Made by a program: the position numbers and the translations under genes. A stretch of DNA of 64,000 nucleotides from NCBI RefSeq assembly GCF_013408655.1, contig NZ_JACCBP010000001.1:4092001-4156000 (forward strand), written 5' to 3'. Below are positions 53,718 through 62,906 of this stretch, in pieces. Numbering within the stretch: the first letter of the stretch is position 1; the number at the start of each line of letters is the position of its first letter. The stretch comes from Pigmentiphaga litoralis (GTDB lineage: Bacteria > Pseudomonadota > Gammaproteobacteria > Burkholderiales > Burkholderiaceae_B). Under the pieces are notes generated by a model, which had not been told where the DNA came from, made no database searches, and worked only from the letters and a program-made list of their open reading frames with translations.

Positions 53718-54830
53718 TCAGATGCGCATGGGCATCACGACGTACTTGAAGTCGGCGTTGTCGGGCAGCGTAATCAGCGCCGACGAGTTGGCGTCACCGA
53801 CGCCCCACTGCACGGTTTCGGCTTTCAGATTACCCAGCACGTCGAGGAGGTAGCTGACGTTGAAACCAATATCGAGCGGTTCAAAACTGAAGTCGATATC
53901 GAGTTCTTCCTGCGCTTCTTCCTGTTCGGCGTTGCTGGCCGAGATTTTCAATACGTGATCGGCCATCTGCATCCGGACACCCTTGAACTTGTCGGTGGTC
54001 AGAATGGCGGCGCGCTGCAGACTGCGTTGCAGGGCTTCGCGGGCGATCAGGAAATGCTTGGTGTAGCCGCTCGGGATCACGCGCTGGTAATCGGGGAACT
54101 TGCCCTCGACCAGTTTGGAGATCAGTTCGATTTCCGCAAAACGGAAACGGATCTGGTTCGCGGCCACGTCGATCTGGACGGGTTCTTCGGAATCGTCGAG
54201 CAGGCGCAGCAGTTCCAGCACGGTCTTGCGCGGAATGATGACTTCCTGCTTGGGCGATTCCGTTTCGGTCGTGACCGAGCAGTAGGCCAGGCGGTGACCG
54301 TCGGTCGACACGCAGCGCACGTCGAAACCGTCGATGACCAGCAGCATGCCGTTCAGGTAATACCGGATGTCCTGCTGGGCCATCGCGAAATGGACCATGT
54401 TCAGCAGATGCTTGAACGACTTTTGCGTCATGGTGAGCGACGCATTCCAGGTCGCCGGTTGGGCGACCGTCGGGAATTCCTCGGCGGCAAGGGTCTGCAG
54501 CGCAAAACGGCTCTTGCCGGATTGCACGGACAGTTTCTTGTTCGCCAGCGACAGCGAAACGTCGCCCGTATCGGGCAGGGCGCGCAGGATATCCAGCAGC
54601 TTGCGCGCCGCGACCGTCGTCGATTCAGACGCATCACCCACGCCGAAATCGGCATGGGTGGTGATCTGAACCTCGATATCGGTCGATACGAACGACACGC
54701 GGCTGCCGTCCTTGCGCAACAGGATGTTGGCGAGGATGGGGAGCGTGTGCCGACGCTCCACGATCCCTGACACTGTCGCGAGCGGCTTGAGGAGTGCGTC
54801 GCGTGAGGCTTTCACCAATTGCATATCCAA
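53718..54830 (-). CDS. dnaN: DNA polymerase III sliding clamp (beta subunit)
   Basis: A 370-residue clamp with the three-domain organisation. The start MDMQLVKASRDALLKPLATVSGIVERRHTLPILANILL and the end LITLPDNADFKYVVMPMRI (the usual MPMRL-type terminus) are diagnostic. The hydrophobic cleft and YYLNGMLLVIDG are conserved. It sits between dnaA and gyrB, 163 bases after dnaA. Confidence 0.97.
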   Translation of the reverse strand: MDMQLVKASRDALLKPLATVSGIVERRHTLPILANILLRKDGSRVSFVSTDIEVQITTHADFGVGDASESTTVAARKLLDILRALPDTGDVSLSLANKKLSVQSGKSRFALQTLAAEEFPTVAQPATWNASLTMTQKSFKHLLNMVHFAMAQQDIRYYLNGMLLVIDGFDVRCVSTDGHRLAYCSVTTETESPKQEVIIPRKTVLELLRLLDDSEEPVQIDVAANQIRFRFAEIELISKLVEGKFPDYQRVIPSGYTKHFLIAREALQRSLQRAAILTTDKFKGVRMQMADHVLKISASNAEQEEAQEELDIDFSFEPLDIGFNVSYLLDVLGNLKAETVQWGVGDANSSALITLPDNADFKYVVMPMRI

Positions 54831-54993
54831 TCCTTCTTGGGGTTGGTCGTTAAATAGGAGCCTGTGGATAACTCGAACATCAGCAAATCGTATTTTAAAT
54901 CAACAGCTTGGTTGCTCTGCGGGGCGACCCTGCCGCAAGCGTGGCGCGAGTATGCCGAAGGACCATGTCAGCCGTGCGCGTCACGGGCGGCGG
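54831..54993 (-). promoter_or_regulatory. dnaA-dnaN spacer with a DnaA box and AT-rich tract
   Basis: A perfect DnaA box TTATCCACA lies on the minus strand at 54871-54863. Next to it (54885-54905) is an AT-rich run around GTATTTTAAAT. The spacer likely holds the dnaN promoter with DnaA control and could take part in origin function. Confidence 0.55.
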
Positions 54994-56583
54994 TCAACCC
55001 TTCAGCGTCTGTTCGAGGACATGCAACGAGTGGTTCAGCTCGGCTTGTTTGGTCCGGGCTTCTGAAATCTTTCGTACGGCGTGCAGCACCGTGGTGTGGT
55101 CGCGGCCACCGAACAGCTCGCCGATTTCCGGCAGGCTTTTCTGGGTCAATTCCTTGGCCAGGTACATGGCGATCTGCCGCGGCAATGCGATATTGGCGGG
55201 CCTTCGCTTCGAATACATGTCGGCGACTTTGATCTTGTAGAAGTCGGCGACGGTTTTCTGGATGTTTTCCACGGTGATCTGGCCGTTGGATACCGACAGC
55301 AGATCCTTCAGTGCATCCTTGCAGACTTCCACGCCAATCGCGCGGCCATGGAACTTGGCATACGCCAGCACCTTGCGCAGCGCGCCTTCCAGTTCACGCA
55401 CATTGCTGCGCAAGTGTTTGGCGATAAAGAATGCGCATTCTTCGGGCAGCGGCATGCCCTCGGTTTCTGCCTTTTTAAGCAGAATGGCCACCCGCATTTC
55501 CAGTTCCGGCGGTTCGATCGCGCAGGTCAGCCCCGAATCGAATCGCGAAATCAGGCGATCGTCGATACCGGCCAGTTCTTTCGGATAGGTATCACTGGTG
55601 ATGATGATCTGCTTGCGCAGCGACACCAGCGCTTCGAACGCATAGAAGAATTCTTCTTGCGTGCGGTTCTTTCCGGAAAAGAACTGAATATCGTCGATCA
55701 GCAGCAGGTCGAGCGAATGGTAGTACCGCTTGAATTCGTCAAACGCCTTGCGCTGATAGGCTTTCACCACGTCGGACACGAACTGTTCCGCATGGATATA
55801 CCGCACCCGGGCGCCGCTGTTGTCGGCCACCATGGAATTGCCAATCGCGTGAATCAGGTGGGTCTTGCCCAATCCCACGCCGCCATACAGAAACAGCGGG
55901 TTATAGGACGTACCCGGATTTTCAGCCACCTGCAGCGCCGCGGCGCGAGCCAGCTGGTTGGCCTTACCCGTCACGAAATTGTCGAAGGTCAGATCGACAT
56001 TCAGACGCGATCGCTCGTAAATGCCGGTCGCCTCGTTCAGATCCGACTTGGCGTTATGCACAGGCGCGCGAGCGCCGCCTGCATCACCCGAACCTTGCTG
56101 GCCGCCGTGCTGCGCGCCGCCATTGCTCGGACCGGTATAAGGACCCGAATACGGGCCGGTCTGCTGCGCGGGCAGGCTGCCATTGTTCTGGCCGTTGTAG
56201 CTGGGACCATCTCCAGGGTAGGTGGACTGCTGCGGTGCACGCGGCTGGGCCGGCGCACTGGCGCCACGGCCCTGGCTGGGCTGTTGCAGGTGCTGCAGGC
56301 CATTCTGCGACCGGGGCGGGGGAGGTTCGACCGCGCGAGGGGCGTCGAGCTCGAACTTCACCTGTATCGGGCGCTGGAACCATTCAGCCGCGATCGATTC
56401 GATGCGGCCGCAGTAGTTGCTGCGTACCCAGTCCATCTTGAACCGGTTCGGGGCAGCCACACGCAAGACCCCGGCGGATTCGTCGAAGGCCACCGGAACG
56501 AGCGGCCGGATCCACGCACTGAATTGCTGTGGCGGCAGTTCGCGCTCGAGCGTCTGGGCGCAGGTTTGCCAAAAATCTTCCAT
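54994..56583 (-). CDS. dnaA: Chromosomal replication initiator DnaA
   Basis: A 529-residue AAA+ initiator. Domain I (residues 1-80) starts [21 protein letters not shown]. Domain II (~90-195) is long, Pro/Gln/Gly-rich and disordered. Domain III has Walker [16 protein letters not shown], Walker [14 protein letters not shown] and the ISRFDSGL region. Domain IV ends with [23 protein letters not shown], the DnaA-box binding signature. It binds oriC and opens it with ATP. ATG 56583 gives the conserved start; a frame open to 56613 adds nothing conserved. Confidence 0.97.
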   Translation of the reverse strand: MEDFWQTCAQTLERELPPQQFSAWIRPLVPVAFDESAGVLRVAAPNRFKMDWVRSNYCGRIESIAAEWFQRPIQVKFELDAPRAVEPPPPRSQNGLQHLQQPSQGRGASAPAQPRAPQQSTYPGDGPSYNGQNNGSLPAQQTGPYSGPYTGPSNGGAQHGGQQGSGDAGGARAPVHNAKSDLNEATGIYERSRLNVDLTFDNFVTGKANQLARAAALQVAENPGTSYNPLFLYGGVGLGKTHLIHAIGNSMVADNSGARVRYIHAEQFVSDVVKAYQRKAFDEFKRYYHSLDLLLIDDIQFFSGKNRTQEEFFYAFEALVSLRKQIIITSDTYPKELAGIDDRLISRFDSGLTCAIEPPELEMRVAILLKKAETEGMPLPEECAFFIAKHLRSNVRELEGALRKVLAYAKFHGRAIGVEVCKDALKDLLSVSNGQITVENIQKTVADFYKIKVADMYSKRRPANIALPRQIAMYLAKELTQKSLPEIGELFGGRDHTTVLHAVRKISEARTKQAELNHSLHVLEQTLKG

Positions 56584-56763
56584 GAATCTCGCTAGAAGGA
56601 TCGGGGGGCACACATGACAGTGCCGTGACAGGGCATGTTGCTTGGGCGCAGCTGTACTTGGGGAGGCCCCGTACTTGAGAGTACTTGGGAGGACCCGTAA
56701 CGGCTCACGCGAAGCAGGAAAACGCCGATCCGAAACGATCCATTCTACTCCTCCAGCACCAAG

Positions 56764-56772
56764 TTATCCACA
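56764..56772 (+). promoter_or_regulatory. DnaA box
   Basis: TTATCCACA is a perfect match to the DnaA box consensus TTATNCACA and lies between dnaA and rpmH. Confidence 0.75.
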
Positions 56773-56812
56773 GGGAAGCGACTTTTCCCCACGTCTCCAG
56801 GCCGCGCCAGGA

Positions 56813-56841
56813 TTGACAGACGCGCCAAAGTTTGATGAAAT
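56813..56841 (+). promoter_or_regulatory. Candidate rpmH promoter
   Basis: TTGACA at 56813-56818 is followed after 17 bases by TGAAAT at 56836-56841. The -35 is perfect and the -10 matches four of six positions. The leader to rpmH would be about 210 bases. Confidence 0.5.
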
Positions 56842-57057
56842 GTAAGGCTGTCCGGAGTTTGGAGCGCAGGCTTGCGCCCAAATGGGACGAGAAGTCAGAG
56901 TAAGCATTGCATTAAGAGTCACCTCAAGAATCATCGGAAAGGCCCTGGGTTGGTAGCAGGCCTGCGGTTCCCGTCTTGTACGTTCACGTACTGGTAGATG
57001 GGGGCGGCAGCGAGCTAGGCAATACTCCGGGGCGGCCAACCACCAACCGGAATAGTC

Positions 57058-57192
57058 ATGAAACGTACCTATCAGCCTTCAGTTACCCGCCGCAAGCGCA
57101 CCCACGGTTTCCGTGTGCGTATGTCCACCCGTGCAGGCCGCGCGATCATCAACGCGCGCCGCGCCAAGGGCCGCAAGCGCCTGGCTGTATAA
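57058..57192 (+). CDS. rpmH: Ribosomal protein bL34
   Basis: A 44-residue basic protein starting [18 protein letters not shown], with [20 protein letters not shown] and ending RLAV, a full-length bL34. It is a component of the 50S subunit. It is the first gene of the conserved rpmH-rnpA-yidD-yidC-mnmE block. Confidence 0.97.
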   Translation: MKRTYQPSVTRRKRTHGFRVRMSTRAGRAIINARRAKGRKRLAV

Positions 57193-57285
57193 ACGCCACG
57201 TCCACCACGGGGTGTCCGTGCCTTGGCGGGCGTATCTTGCCGCCGAACCGAACAGGCATGGGATCCACCACCTCGTGATCAGGTC

Positions 57286-57807
57286 ATGTCGTTGACATCG
57301 CGCGCGTCGTTTCCCGGCACCGCGCGGCTGCGTAGTCCGGCGGAATTCGCCCCTGCGCTGAAAGGGCGCCGCCTTGCAAGAGGGGCGCTTTTTGTTTTGA
57401 GCGTCGCGCCGCCGCAAGCGATGCAGGATGCGTCGTCTGGCGACACGGTCTCCACGCCTGTGGCTGCGCCTGAAGCGCGCCTGGGCCTGGTCATCGGCAA
57501 GCGCTATGCGCCCCTGTCGGTCAGCCGGAACGCGATCAAACGCGTGATCCGGGAAGCCTTCCGCCACAAGCGGCTGGCCCTGCCTGCGGGCGACTACGTG
57601 GTGCGTCTGCACACGCGGATCCCGTCCGTCTCGTTGACGGCGCTCAAGCACATGACCCGTCTGGAAATGGATGGGCATTGGTTGCGCGCGGCCCGGGCCG
57701 GCCAGGCCGACAGCAGGGCAGGACGCCCACCCGAACCCCGCGCGCGGGCCGTGGACAACGCAGTGACGCCCGACAAAGGTGCGGAACGTGATGGAACTCG
57801 TGTCTGA
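57286..57807 (+). CDS. rnpA: Ribonuclease P protein component
   Basis: A 173-residue basic protein that helps RNase P RNA mature tRNA 5' ends. The RNR motif is in [16 protein letters not shown], preceded by [13 protein letters not shown] and followed by [12 protein letters not shown]. The typical length is ~120; here there is an insert at ~45-62 and a C-terminal extension of ~45 residues rich in Ala and Arg. ATG 57286 is chosen from the start [20 protein letters not shown]. It overlaps yidD by 17 bases. Confidence 0.93.
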   Translation: MSLTSRASFPGTARLRSPAEFAPALKGRRLARGALFVLSVAPPQAMQDASSGDTVSTPVAAPEARLGLVIGKRYAPLSVSRNAIKRVIREAFRHKRLALPAGDYVVRLHTRIPSVSLTALKHMTRLEMDGHWLRAARAGQADSRAGRPPEPRARAVDNAVTPDKGAERDGTRV

Positions 57808-58174
57808 ACAGGATGCCCAAGCTCAGCAGGACGCCCAGGCCCAGGCTGCGGAAAGCCGGGGCGGCGGTGTTCCTCATGGATCGACGCCGCTGCGCCGCCT
57901 GCTGATCTGGCCCATCCGTTTCTACCGTTTTTTCCTGAGCCCCTGGATCGGCCAGTCCTGCCGGTTCACGCCCACCTGTTCCGTGTACACGATGGAAGCC
58001 ATCGACATGCATGGCGCCGGGGCGGGCGTGTATCTGGGGTTCAAGCGTATTTGCCGGTGCCACCCGTTTTCTCCGGGCGGCCTGGATCCCGTGCCGCCCG
58101 TGCCCGGCGCAGCTGGCCGACGCACTGCCGACACATCCTCCGCCGATCATTCGACTTCCAAGCCGCCTGTATGA
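57791..58174 (+). CDS. yidD: Membrane protein insertion efficiency factor YidD
   Basis: A 127-residue protein with the conserved core [40 protein letters not shown] and [20 protein letters not shown], read in pieces. The amphipathic start of the core associates with the inner membrane and aids YidC-dependent insertion. About 35 polar residues precede the core and ~25 follow it. ATG 57791 overlaps the end of rnpA. Confidence 0.94.
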   Translation: MELVSEQDAQAQQDAQAQAAESRGGGVPHGSTPLRRLLIWPIRFYRFFLSPWIGQSCRFTPTCSVYTMEAIDMHGAGAGVYLGFKRICRCHPFSPGGLDPVPPVPGAAGRRTADTSSADHSTSKPPV

Positions 58175-58237
58175 GATCTGTCAGCTCAAGGCAGCTAAAC
58201 TAGCGGACTTTGCCGCGACGACTGGAACCAACCGTCC

Positions 58238-59917
58238 ATGGACATGCAACGCACCATCCTCTGGATGATCTTCTCGCTCTCCCTCCTGTTCCTATGGGAT
58301 GGATGGCAAAAATACAATGGACAGCCGTCCATGTTCGGCACGACGCCCGTCAAGACCGCGACCACCGACGCCAAGCCGCCGGTTACCGCGCCTGACGGCA
58401 GCATTCCGTCGGCCGTGCCAGGTGCGGTCGCGGGCAACACTGCCGTGCCCGGCTCGGCCCCCGCGCCAGCGCCGGTCGAAGCCAAGGCGGAAAAGATCGT
58501 CGTCACGACCGACGTGCTGCGCCTGACCTTCGACACGCTGGGTGCCCAGATCGTCAAGGCCGAGTTGCTCAAGCAGCCCGACGTGGAAGACCACACCAAG
58601 CCCACCGTGCTGCTCGACGAGTCGACCAGCCGCACCTACCTGGCCCAGAGCGGCGTGGTCGGTGCACCGGCAGGCGCGGCCTTCCCGACGCATCGCACCC
58701 TGTTCCGCCCGGTCACCGACGCACGCCAGCTGTCGGGCGACGCCATGGACGTGTCGTTCGAAGCCGAAAGCGGCGGCGTCAAGGTCATCAAGACCTACAC
58801 GCTGCGCCAGGGCCGTTACGACATCGACGTGCGCCACGACCTGTCGAACGTCAGCGACGCGCCCCTGGCACCGTCGCTGTACCTGCAGCTGACGCGTGAT
58901 GGCGGCAAGCCTCCTGGCGAAAGCCACTTCTACAGCACGTTCACGGGTCCGGCCATCTACACCTCGGAACACAAGTTCCAGAAGGTGCAGTTCAGCGACA
59001 TCGACAAGAACAAGGCCACCTTCAACAAGGCCGCGAACGACGGCTGGCTGGGCATGGTGCAGCACTACTTTGCCGTGGCCTGGGTGCCGCCCGAAGGCGC
59101 GCCGCGCACGTACGACATCACCAAGCTCGACTCGCGCCTGTACGCCGTTCGCGCCGTGCAGCCCGTCGGCACGCTGTCGCCCGGTACCGGCAACAGCGTC
59201 GAAGCCAAGCTCTGGATCGGTCCGCAAGACCAGCAGGCCATGGCTGCCGTCGCGCAGGGTCTGGATCTGGTAGTCGACTATGGCTGGCTGACCATCATCG
59301 CCAAGCCTGTGTTCCTGCTCATGACCTGGCTGCACTCGATCCTGGCCAACTGGGGCTGGACCATCGTGGCGCTGACCGTGCTGATCAAGCTGGCCTTCTA
59401 CCCGCTGTCGGCCGCCGGCTACCGTTCGATGGCCCGCATGAAGAAGGTCACGCCGCGCATGACCGCGCTGCGCGACAAGTACAAGGACGATCGCACCAAG
59501 CTCAACACCGCGATGATGGAGCTGTACAAGAACGAGAAGATCAATCCGCTGGGTGGTTGCCTGCCGATGATCGTCCAGGTTCCGGTGTTCATCTCGCTGT
59601 ACTGGGTGCTGCTGGCTTCGGTTGAAATGCGCAATGCGCCGTGGATCGGCTGGGTGCGTGACCTGGCCTCGCCCGATCCCTTCTTCATCCTGCCTGCACT
59701 GATGATGGGCACGATGTTCCTGCAGATGCGCCTGAACCCGAAACCGCCGGACCCCATGCAAGCCAAGGTCATGATGTTCATGCCTTTGGTGTTCGGCGGC
59801 ATGATGTTCTTCTTCCCGGCCGGCCTCGTGCTGTACTGGGTGGTGAACAACTGCCTTTCCATCGCCCAGCAATGGTACGTGGGCAAGCAGGCCGACAAGG
59901 CGCTGGCAGCAGCGTAA
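58238..59917 (+). CDS. yidC: Membrane protein insertase YidC
   Basis: A 559-residue inner-membrane insertase. An N-terminal TM (ILWMIFSLSLLFLWDGW) is followed by a large periplasmic beta domain (~60-340) and the conserved five-TM insertase core: LANWGWTIVALTVLIKLAFYPLSAAGYRSMARMKKVTPRM, GGCLPMIVQVPVFISLYWVLLASVEMR and VFGGMMFFFPAGLVLYWVVNNCLSIAQQW, all read in pieces. It inserts proteins with or without SecYEG. A strong terminator follows. Confidence 0.97.
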   Translation: MDMQRTILWMIFSLSLLFLWDGWQKYNGQPSMFGTTPVKTATTDAKPPVTAPDGSIPSAVPGAVAGNTAVPGSAPAPAPVEAKAEKIVVTTDVLRLTFDTLGAQIVKAELLKQPDVEDHTKPTVLLDESTSRTYLAQSGVVGAPAGAAFPTHRTLFRPVTDARQLSGDAMDVSFEAESGGVKVIKTYTLRQGRYDIDVRHDLSNVSDAPLAPSLYLQLTRDGGKPPGESHFYSTFTGPAIYTSEHKFQKVQFSDIDKNKATFNKAANDGWLGMVQHYFAVAWVPPEGAPRTYDITKLDSRLYAVRAVQPVGTLSPGTGNSVEAKLWIGPQDQQAMAAVAQGLDLVVDYGWLTIIAKPVFLLMTWLHSILANWGWTIVALTVLIKLAFYPLSAAGYRSMARMKKVTPRMTALRDKYKDDRTKLNTAMMELYKNEKINPLGGCLPMIVQVPVFISLYWVLLASVEMRNAPWIGWVRDLASPDPFFILPALMMGTMFLQMRLNPKPPDPMQAKVMMFMPLVFGGMMFFFPAGLVLYWVVNNCLSIAQQWYVGKQADKALAAA

Positions 59918-59976
59918 CGTTGTTGGATCGCTAGTCCGGCCGGGTGCTTTGTTCACACCCTCCGCCGGTACACTTC

Positions 59977-60015
59977 ACAGGCCGCCACGGTTTCCGGGCG
60001 GCCTGTGTTGTTTGT
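59977..60015 (+). terminator. Rho-independent terminator after yidC
   Basis: ACAGGCCGCC and GGCGGCCTGT form a perfect 10-bp stem with a 10-base loop, followed by GTTGTTTGTGG and TTTCGTTTT. It separates the rpmH-yidC unit from mnmE. Confidence 0.8.
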
Positions 60016-60060
60016 GGTTTCGTTTTCGTTGGCTTCGTTTTTTCACTTCAGGATCTTCCG

Positions 60061-61578
60061 ATGATTTCCGATCACGACCCCATCGTTGCGATTGCAACGG
60101 CTCCCGGCCGCGGCGGCATTGGCGTCGTGCGCGTATCGTCGCCGGCCCGGCTGGATGCGTTGATCGAAGCCATCGCAGGCCGGCAGCTTACGCCGCGCCA
60201 CGCGCACTATCTGCCGTTCAAGGACGCCGACGGCGTGCTGATCGACGAAGGCATCGCCCTGGCCTTTCCCGCCCCGCATTCGTACACGGGGGAGCATGTC
60301 GTGGAGTTCCAGGGCCATGGTGGGCCTGTCGTGTTGCGGCGTTTGCTTGCGCGCTGCCTGGAAGCCGGACGGGAGCAGGGCATCCGCCTGGCCGAGCCCG
60401 GCGAATTCACGCGGCGTGCCTTCCTGAACGACCGCATGGACCTGGCGCAGGCCGAGGCCGTGGCCGACCTGATCGACGCCTCGTCCGAAGCCGCCGCGCG
60501 CAGTGCGGCCGCTTCCATGACGGGGGCGTTTTCGGACCAGGTGACCGGCCTGGCCGACCGCATCGTGCACCTGCGCATGCTGGTCGAAGCGACGCTGGAC
60601 TTTCCCGAAGAAGAGATCGAGTTCCTGGAAAAGTACCAGGCTCGCAGCGTGCTCGATGCGATTGCGTCAGACCTGTCGCACCTGCTGGCCCAGGCCCGCC
60701 AGGGCGCGATCCTGCGCGAAGGCCTGCACGTGGTGCTGGCCGGTCAACCCAATGTCGGCAAATCGAGCCTGCTCAATGCGCTCGCCGGTTTCGAAGCCGC
60801 CATCGTCACTCCCATTGCCGGCACCACGCGCGACAAGGTCGTGCAGCAGATCACGATTGAAGGCGTGCCGCTGCATATCGTGGACACGGCAGGGCTGCGC
60901 GAGACGACCGATACGGTCGAGCAGATTGGCATTGCCCGCACGTGGACCGAGATCGAACAGGCGGATGTGATCCTGCATCTGCTGGACGCAACGCAGCCGC
61001 AGCCGGAACTGGATGCTGCGATCACGTCACGATTGCCCGCCCGCACGCCGGTGCTTGAGATCGTCAACAAGATGGATCTGGTTGACGGTGGCAACGATGG
61101 GGCGGGGGCGGGCGGCAACGCGGGTGCGGAGGCCGATGCCGGTGCCGGTGCCGGTGCTGATGCGGATGCGGATGCTGATGCGGATGCTGATGCGGATGCT
61201 GATGCCGGCGGCAGCCAGCGTGCTGCGCGTGTCAGTGCCGAAACGCGCGTCGCCGGTCACCCCGCCAAGCGCCTGGGCATCTCTGCCTTGACGGGGGAAG
61301 GGCTCGATACGCTGCGCCAGGAACTGCTGGCGATAGCAGGCTGGAATCCGTCTGGCGAATCGCCCTACCTTGCGCGTGAACGGCATATCCAGGCCCTGCT
61401 GCAAGCCGCCGACCATCTGGACATCGCCGGCGAACATGCGGCGTTGAGCGATCGCGTGCTGGATCTGTTTGCCGAGGAACTGCGGCTCGCGCACGGCGCG
61501 CTGACGTCGATCACAGGGGAGTTCACGAGCGATGATCTGTTGGGGGTCATCTTTTCGCGGTTCTGTATTGGCAAGTGA
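60061..61578 (+). CDS. mnmE: tRNA modification GTPase MnmE with Ala-Asp repeat insert
   Basis: A 505-residue GTPase that, with MnmG, modifies wobble uridines. The N-terminal tetrahydrofolate-binding domain starts [22 protein letters not shown] motifs are G1 [14 protein letters not shown] (from residue 228), G2/G3 GTTRDKV and DTAGLRET, and G4 NKMDL (N336). The C-terminal FCIGK carries the essential Cys. Between G4 and the SALTGEG segment is an insert of ~60 residues rich in Gly, Ala and Asp, ending in eight Ala-Asp pairs; E. coli MnmE (454 residues) lacks it. ATG 60061 is preceded by CAGGATC. Confidence 0.95.
   Translation: MISDHDPIVAIATAPGRGGIGVVRVSSPARLDALIEAIAGRQLTPRHAHYLPFKDADGVLIDEGIALAFPAPHSYTGEHVVEFQGHGGPVVLRRLLARCLEAGREQGIRLAEPGEFTRRAFLNDRMDLAQAEAVADLIDASSEAAARSAAASMTGAFSDQVTGLADRIVHLRMLVEATLDFPEEEIEFLEKYQARSVLDAIASDLSHLLAQARQGAILREGLHVVLAGQPNVGKSSLLNALAGFEAAIVTPIAGTTRDKVVQQITIEGVPLHIVDTAGLRETTDTVEQIGIARTWTEIEQADVILHLLDATQPQPELDAAITSRLPARTPVLEIVNKMDLVDGGNDGAGAGGNAGAEADAGAGAGADADADADADADADADAGGSQRAARVSAETRVAGHPAKRLGISALTGEGLDTLRQELLAIAGWNPSGESPYLARERHIQALLQAADHLDIAGEHAALSDRVLDLFAEELRLAHGALTSITGEFTSDDLLGVIFSRFCIGK
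61156..61203 (+). repeat. GCNGAT microsatellite in mnmE
   Basis: Eight 6-bp units of GCG-GAT or GCT-GAT encode (Ala-Asp)8. Just upstream GCCGGT is repeated three times (Ala-Gly). The 6-bp unit keeps the frame. Confidence 0.93.
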
Positions 61579-61625
61579 TCGCGGTGCTTTCATGGCGCGG
61601 CTCGCATACCTTGATCCTGATACGG

Positions 61626-61654
61626 CCATGGTCCACCACGCGGTGGGACCATGG
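61626..61654 (+). terminator. Long hairpin between mnmE and the YafY-type gene
   Basis: CCATGGTCCACC pairs with GGTGGGACCATGG (one bulged base) across a 4-base loop. It lies 48 bases after the mnmE stop. No T-run follows; it may terminate mnmE or hide upstream start codons of the next gene (an ATG at 61651 lies in the stem). Confidence 0.5.
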
Positions 61655-61677
61655 CATTGGCGATTGGACGTCTGAGC

Positions 61678-62370
61678 ATGTCCCGCGCTGAACGCCTCCT
61701 CTCCCTCATGCAGCATCTGCGTGGCCATAAACATCCCGTGACCGGGATGACCCTGGCGGCGCAGATGGGGGTCAGCGTGCGCACCTTGTATCGCGACATT
61801 GCCAGCCTGCAGGCGCAGGGCGCGGACATTACGGGCGAGCCGGGGGTGGGCTATGTGCTGAAGCCGGGGTATCTGCTGCCGCCGCTGATGTTTTCCGTGA
61901 CGGAGCTGGAAGCCTTGGTGCTTGGCATGCGGTGGGTCAATCGCAGCACGGACGACGAGCTGGGCGCGGCGGCGAAGCAGGCGATGGCGAAGATTTCGTC
62001 GGTGCTGCCTGCCGAGATGCGGCGGGAGCTGGATGCCAACACCTTGCTGGTCGGACCCCGCGCCGATCCGCCCGGGTTGACCGAGCATCTGCCGCAATTG
62101 CGGGATGCCATCCGGCGCGAACGCAAGCTGGATATCGATTACACGGACGCCAATGGCGCGTCCAGTTCGCGCACCATCTGGCCGTTTGCGCTGGGCTTTT
62201 TCGAGCGCCAACGGGTGGTGGTTGCGTGGTGCGAAACGCGAGAGGGCTTCCGCCATTTTAGAGCGGATCGCCTGGCTAACGTGACCACGCAGAACGTGCG
62301 GTATCCGCAGCGCCGGCTGGGCTTGCTCAAGCGGTGGCGCGCCGAAATGGGCATCACGGGCGAGCAGTAA
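61678..62370 (+). CDS. YafY family HTH-WYL transcriptional regulator
   Basis: A 230-residue protein. The HTH_11-type N-terminus (SRAERLLSLMQHLRGHKHPVTGMTLAAQMGVSVRTLYRDIASLQAQGADITGEPGVGYVL, read in pieces) is followed by a WYL domain (LRDAIRRERKLDIDYTDANG, RTIWPFALGFFERQRVVVAWCETREGFRHFRADRL). The family start is usually SRAERLL, so ATG 61678 is preferred to 61651. It is followed by a palindrome and a VOC gene, which it probably represses. Confidence 0.9.
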   Translation: MSRAERLLSLMQHLRGHKHPVTGMTLAAQMGVSVRTLYRDIASLQAQGADITGEPGVGYVLKPGYLLPPLMFSVTELEALVLGMRWVNRSTDDELGAAAKQAMAKISSVLPAEMRRELDANTLLVGPRADPPGLTEHLPQLRDAIRRERKLDIDYTDANGASSSRTIWPFALGFFERQRVVVAWCETREGFRHFRADRLANVTTQNVRYPQRRLGLLKRWRAEMGITGEQ

Positions 62371-62403
62371 ATGGCATGGGGCGCTCACGCGCCATCTTCA
62401 CTA

Positions 62404-62420
62404 CTGACAGAATCTGTCAG
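62404..62420. promoter_or_regulatory. Perfect palindrome, probable YafY-type operator
   Basis: CTGACAG and CTGTCAG are perfect 7-bp inverted repeats around AAT. The site lies 33 bases after the YafY-type gene and 82 bases before the VOC gene. TGACAG-N3-CTGTCA sites are what I would expect for this regulator family. Confidence 0.7.
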
Positions 62421-62502
62421 TGGCCTGGAAGAAGATACCCCCCTGCGCTGAGACGAAATCCCTTCGATCAGCACGGTCCTTATCTCACTTCCGGAGCCTT
62501 CC

Positions 62503-62874
62503 ATGTCTGTCCCTTCGATGACCATTCTGTATGTCGACAACGCCGAACAAAGCGGGGCGTTCTACGCGCGTCTGCTCGATCAGCAACCGGTCGAAGCGTC
62601 GCCGACCTTCCTGCTTTTTGTCCTGGCCAACGGCCTGAAGCTGGGGCTGTGGTCGAAGCACACCTGCAAGCCTGCGCCCGCCACGACCGGCGGCGGATCG
62701 GAACTGGCGATTGCCGTGGACGACGAGGCGGCAGTGGACGCGCTGTTTGAAAGCTGGTCCGCGACGGGCGTCACGGTGTTGCAATCGCCGGTGCTGCTCG
62801 ACTTTGGCTACACGTTCGTGATCGCTGATCCCGATGGTCATCGCGTGCGTGTGTACACCATGATCGAAGGCTGA
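62503..62874 (+). CDS. VOC (glyoxalase/bleomycin resistance) superfamily protein
   Basis: A 123-residue protein with two beta-alpha-beta-beta-beta units: MTILYVDNAEQSGAFYARLLDQQPVEASPTFLLFVLANGLKLGLW, then ELAIAVDDEAAVDALFESWSATGVTVLQSPVLLDFGYTFVIADPDGHRVRVY, read in pieces. The DPDGHRVRVY ending is a family mark. Members act as metal enzymes or drug-binding proteins; metal ligands are not fully conserved here. A palindrome upstream and the YafY-type regulator suggest induction by a small molecule. Confidence 0.88.
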   Translation: MSVPSMTILYVDNAEQSGAFYARLLDQQPVEASPTFLLFVLANGLKLGLWSKHTCKPAPATTGGGSELAIAVDDEAAVDALFESWSATGVTVLQSPVLLDFGYTFVIADPDGHRVRVYTMIEG

Positions 62875-62906
62875 CAAGCGGAAGGATGACCGCGCGTGTT
62901 GTCCCG

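Larger units (their letters stand above)
56584..57057. other. dnaA-rpmH intergenic region, candidate oriC
   Basis: The region lies between divergent dnaA and rpmH, the classic origin site. It has one perfect DnaA box (TTATCCACA, 56764-56772) and a weaker TTTTCCCCA nearby. GTACTTG occurs at 56654, 56671 and 56681, with a longer GTACTTGGGGAGGCCCCGTA-like unit repeated (56654 and 56681). No strong AT-rich unwinding element is obvious. A rpmH promoter candidate starts at 56813. Confidence 0.55.

Noticed and set aside
55081..56595. A 504-codon plus-strand frame opposite dnaA
   Set aside because: It is a high-GC antisense shadow of dnaA.
56584..57057. A possible small RNA or 4.5S/RNase P RNA gene near rnpA
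   Set aside because: No RNase P RNA signature or stable structured RNA was recognised by eye; rnpA encodes the protein subunit only.
58292..59956. A 554-codon minus-strand frame opposite yidC
   Set aside because: It is an antisense shadow: YidC has all family motifs, and the shadow is His/Gln/Arg-rich without any.
61156..61203. The mnmE microsatellite as a possible CRISPR-like or regulatory repeat
   Set aside because: The units are 6 bp, contiguous, without spacers and in frame; it is a coding microsatellite.
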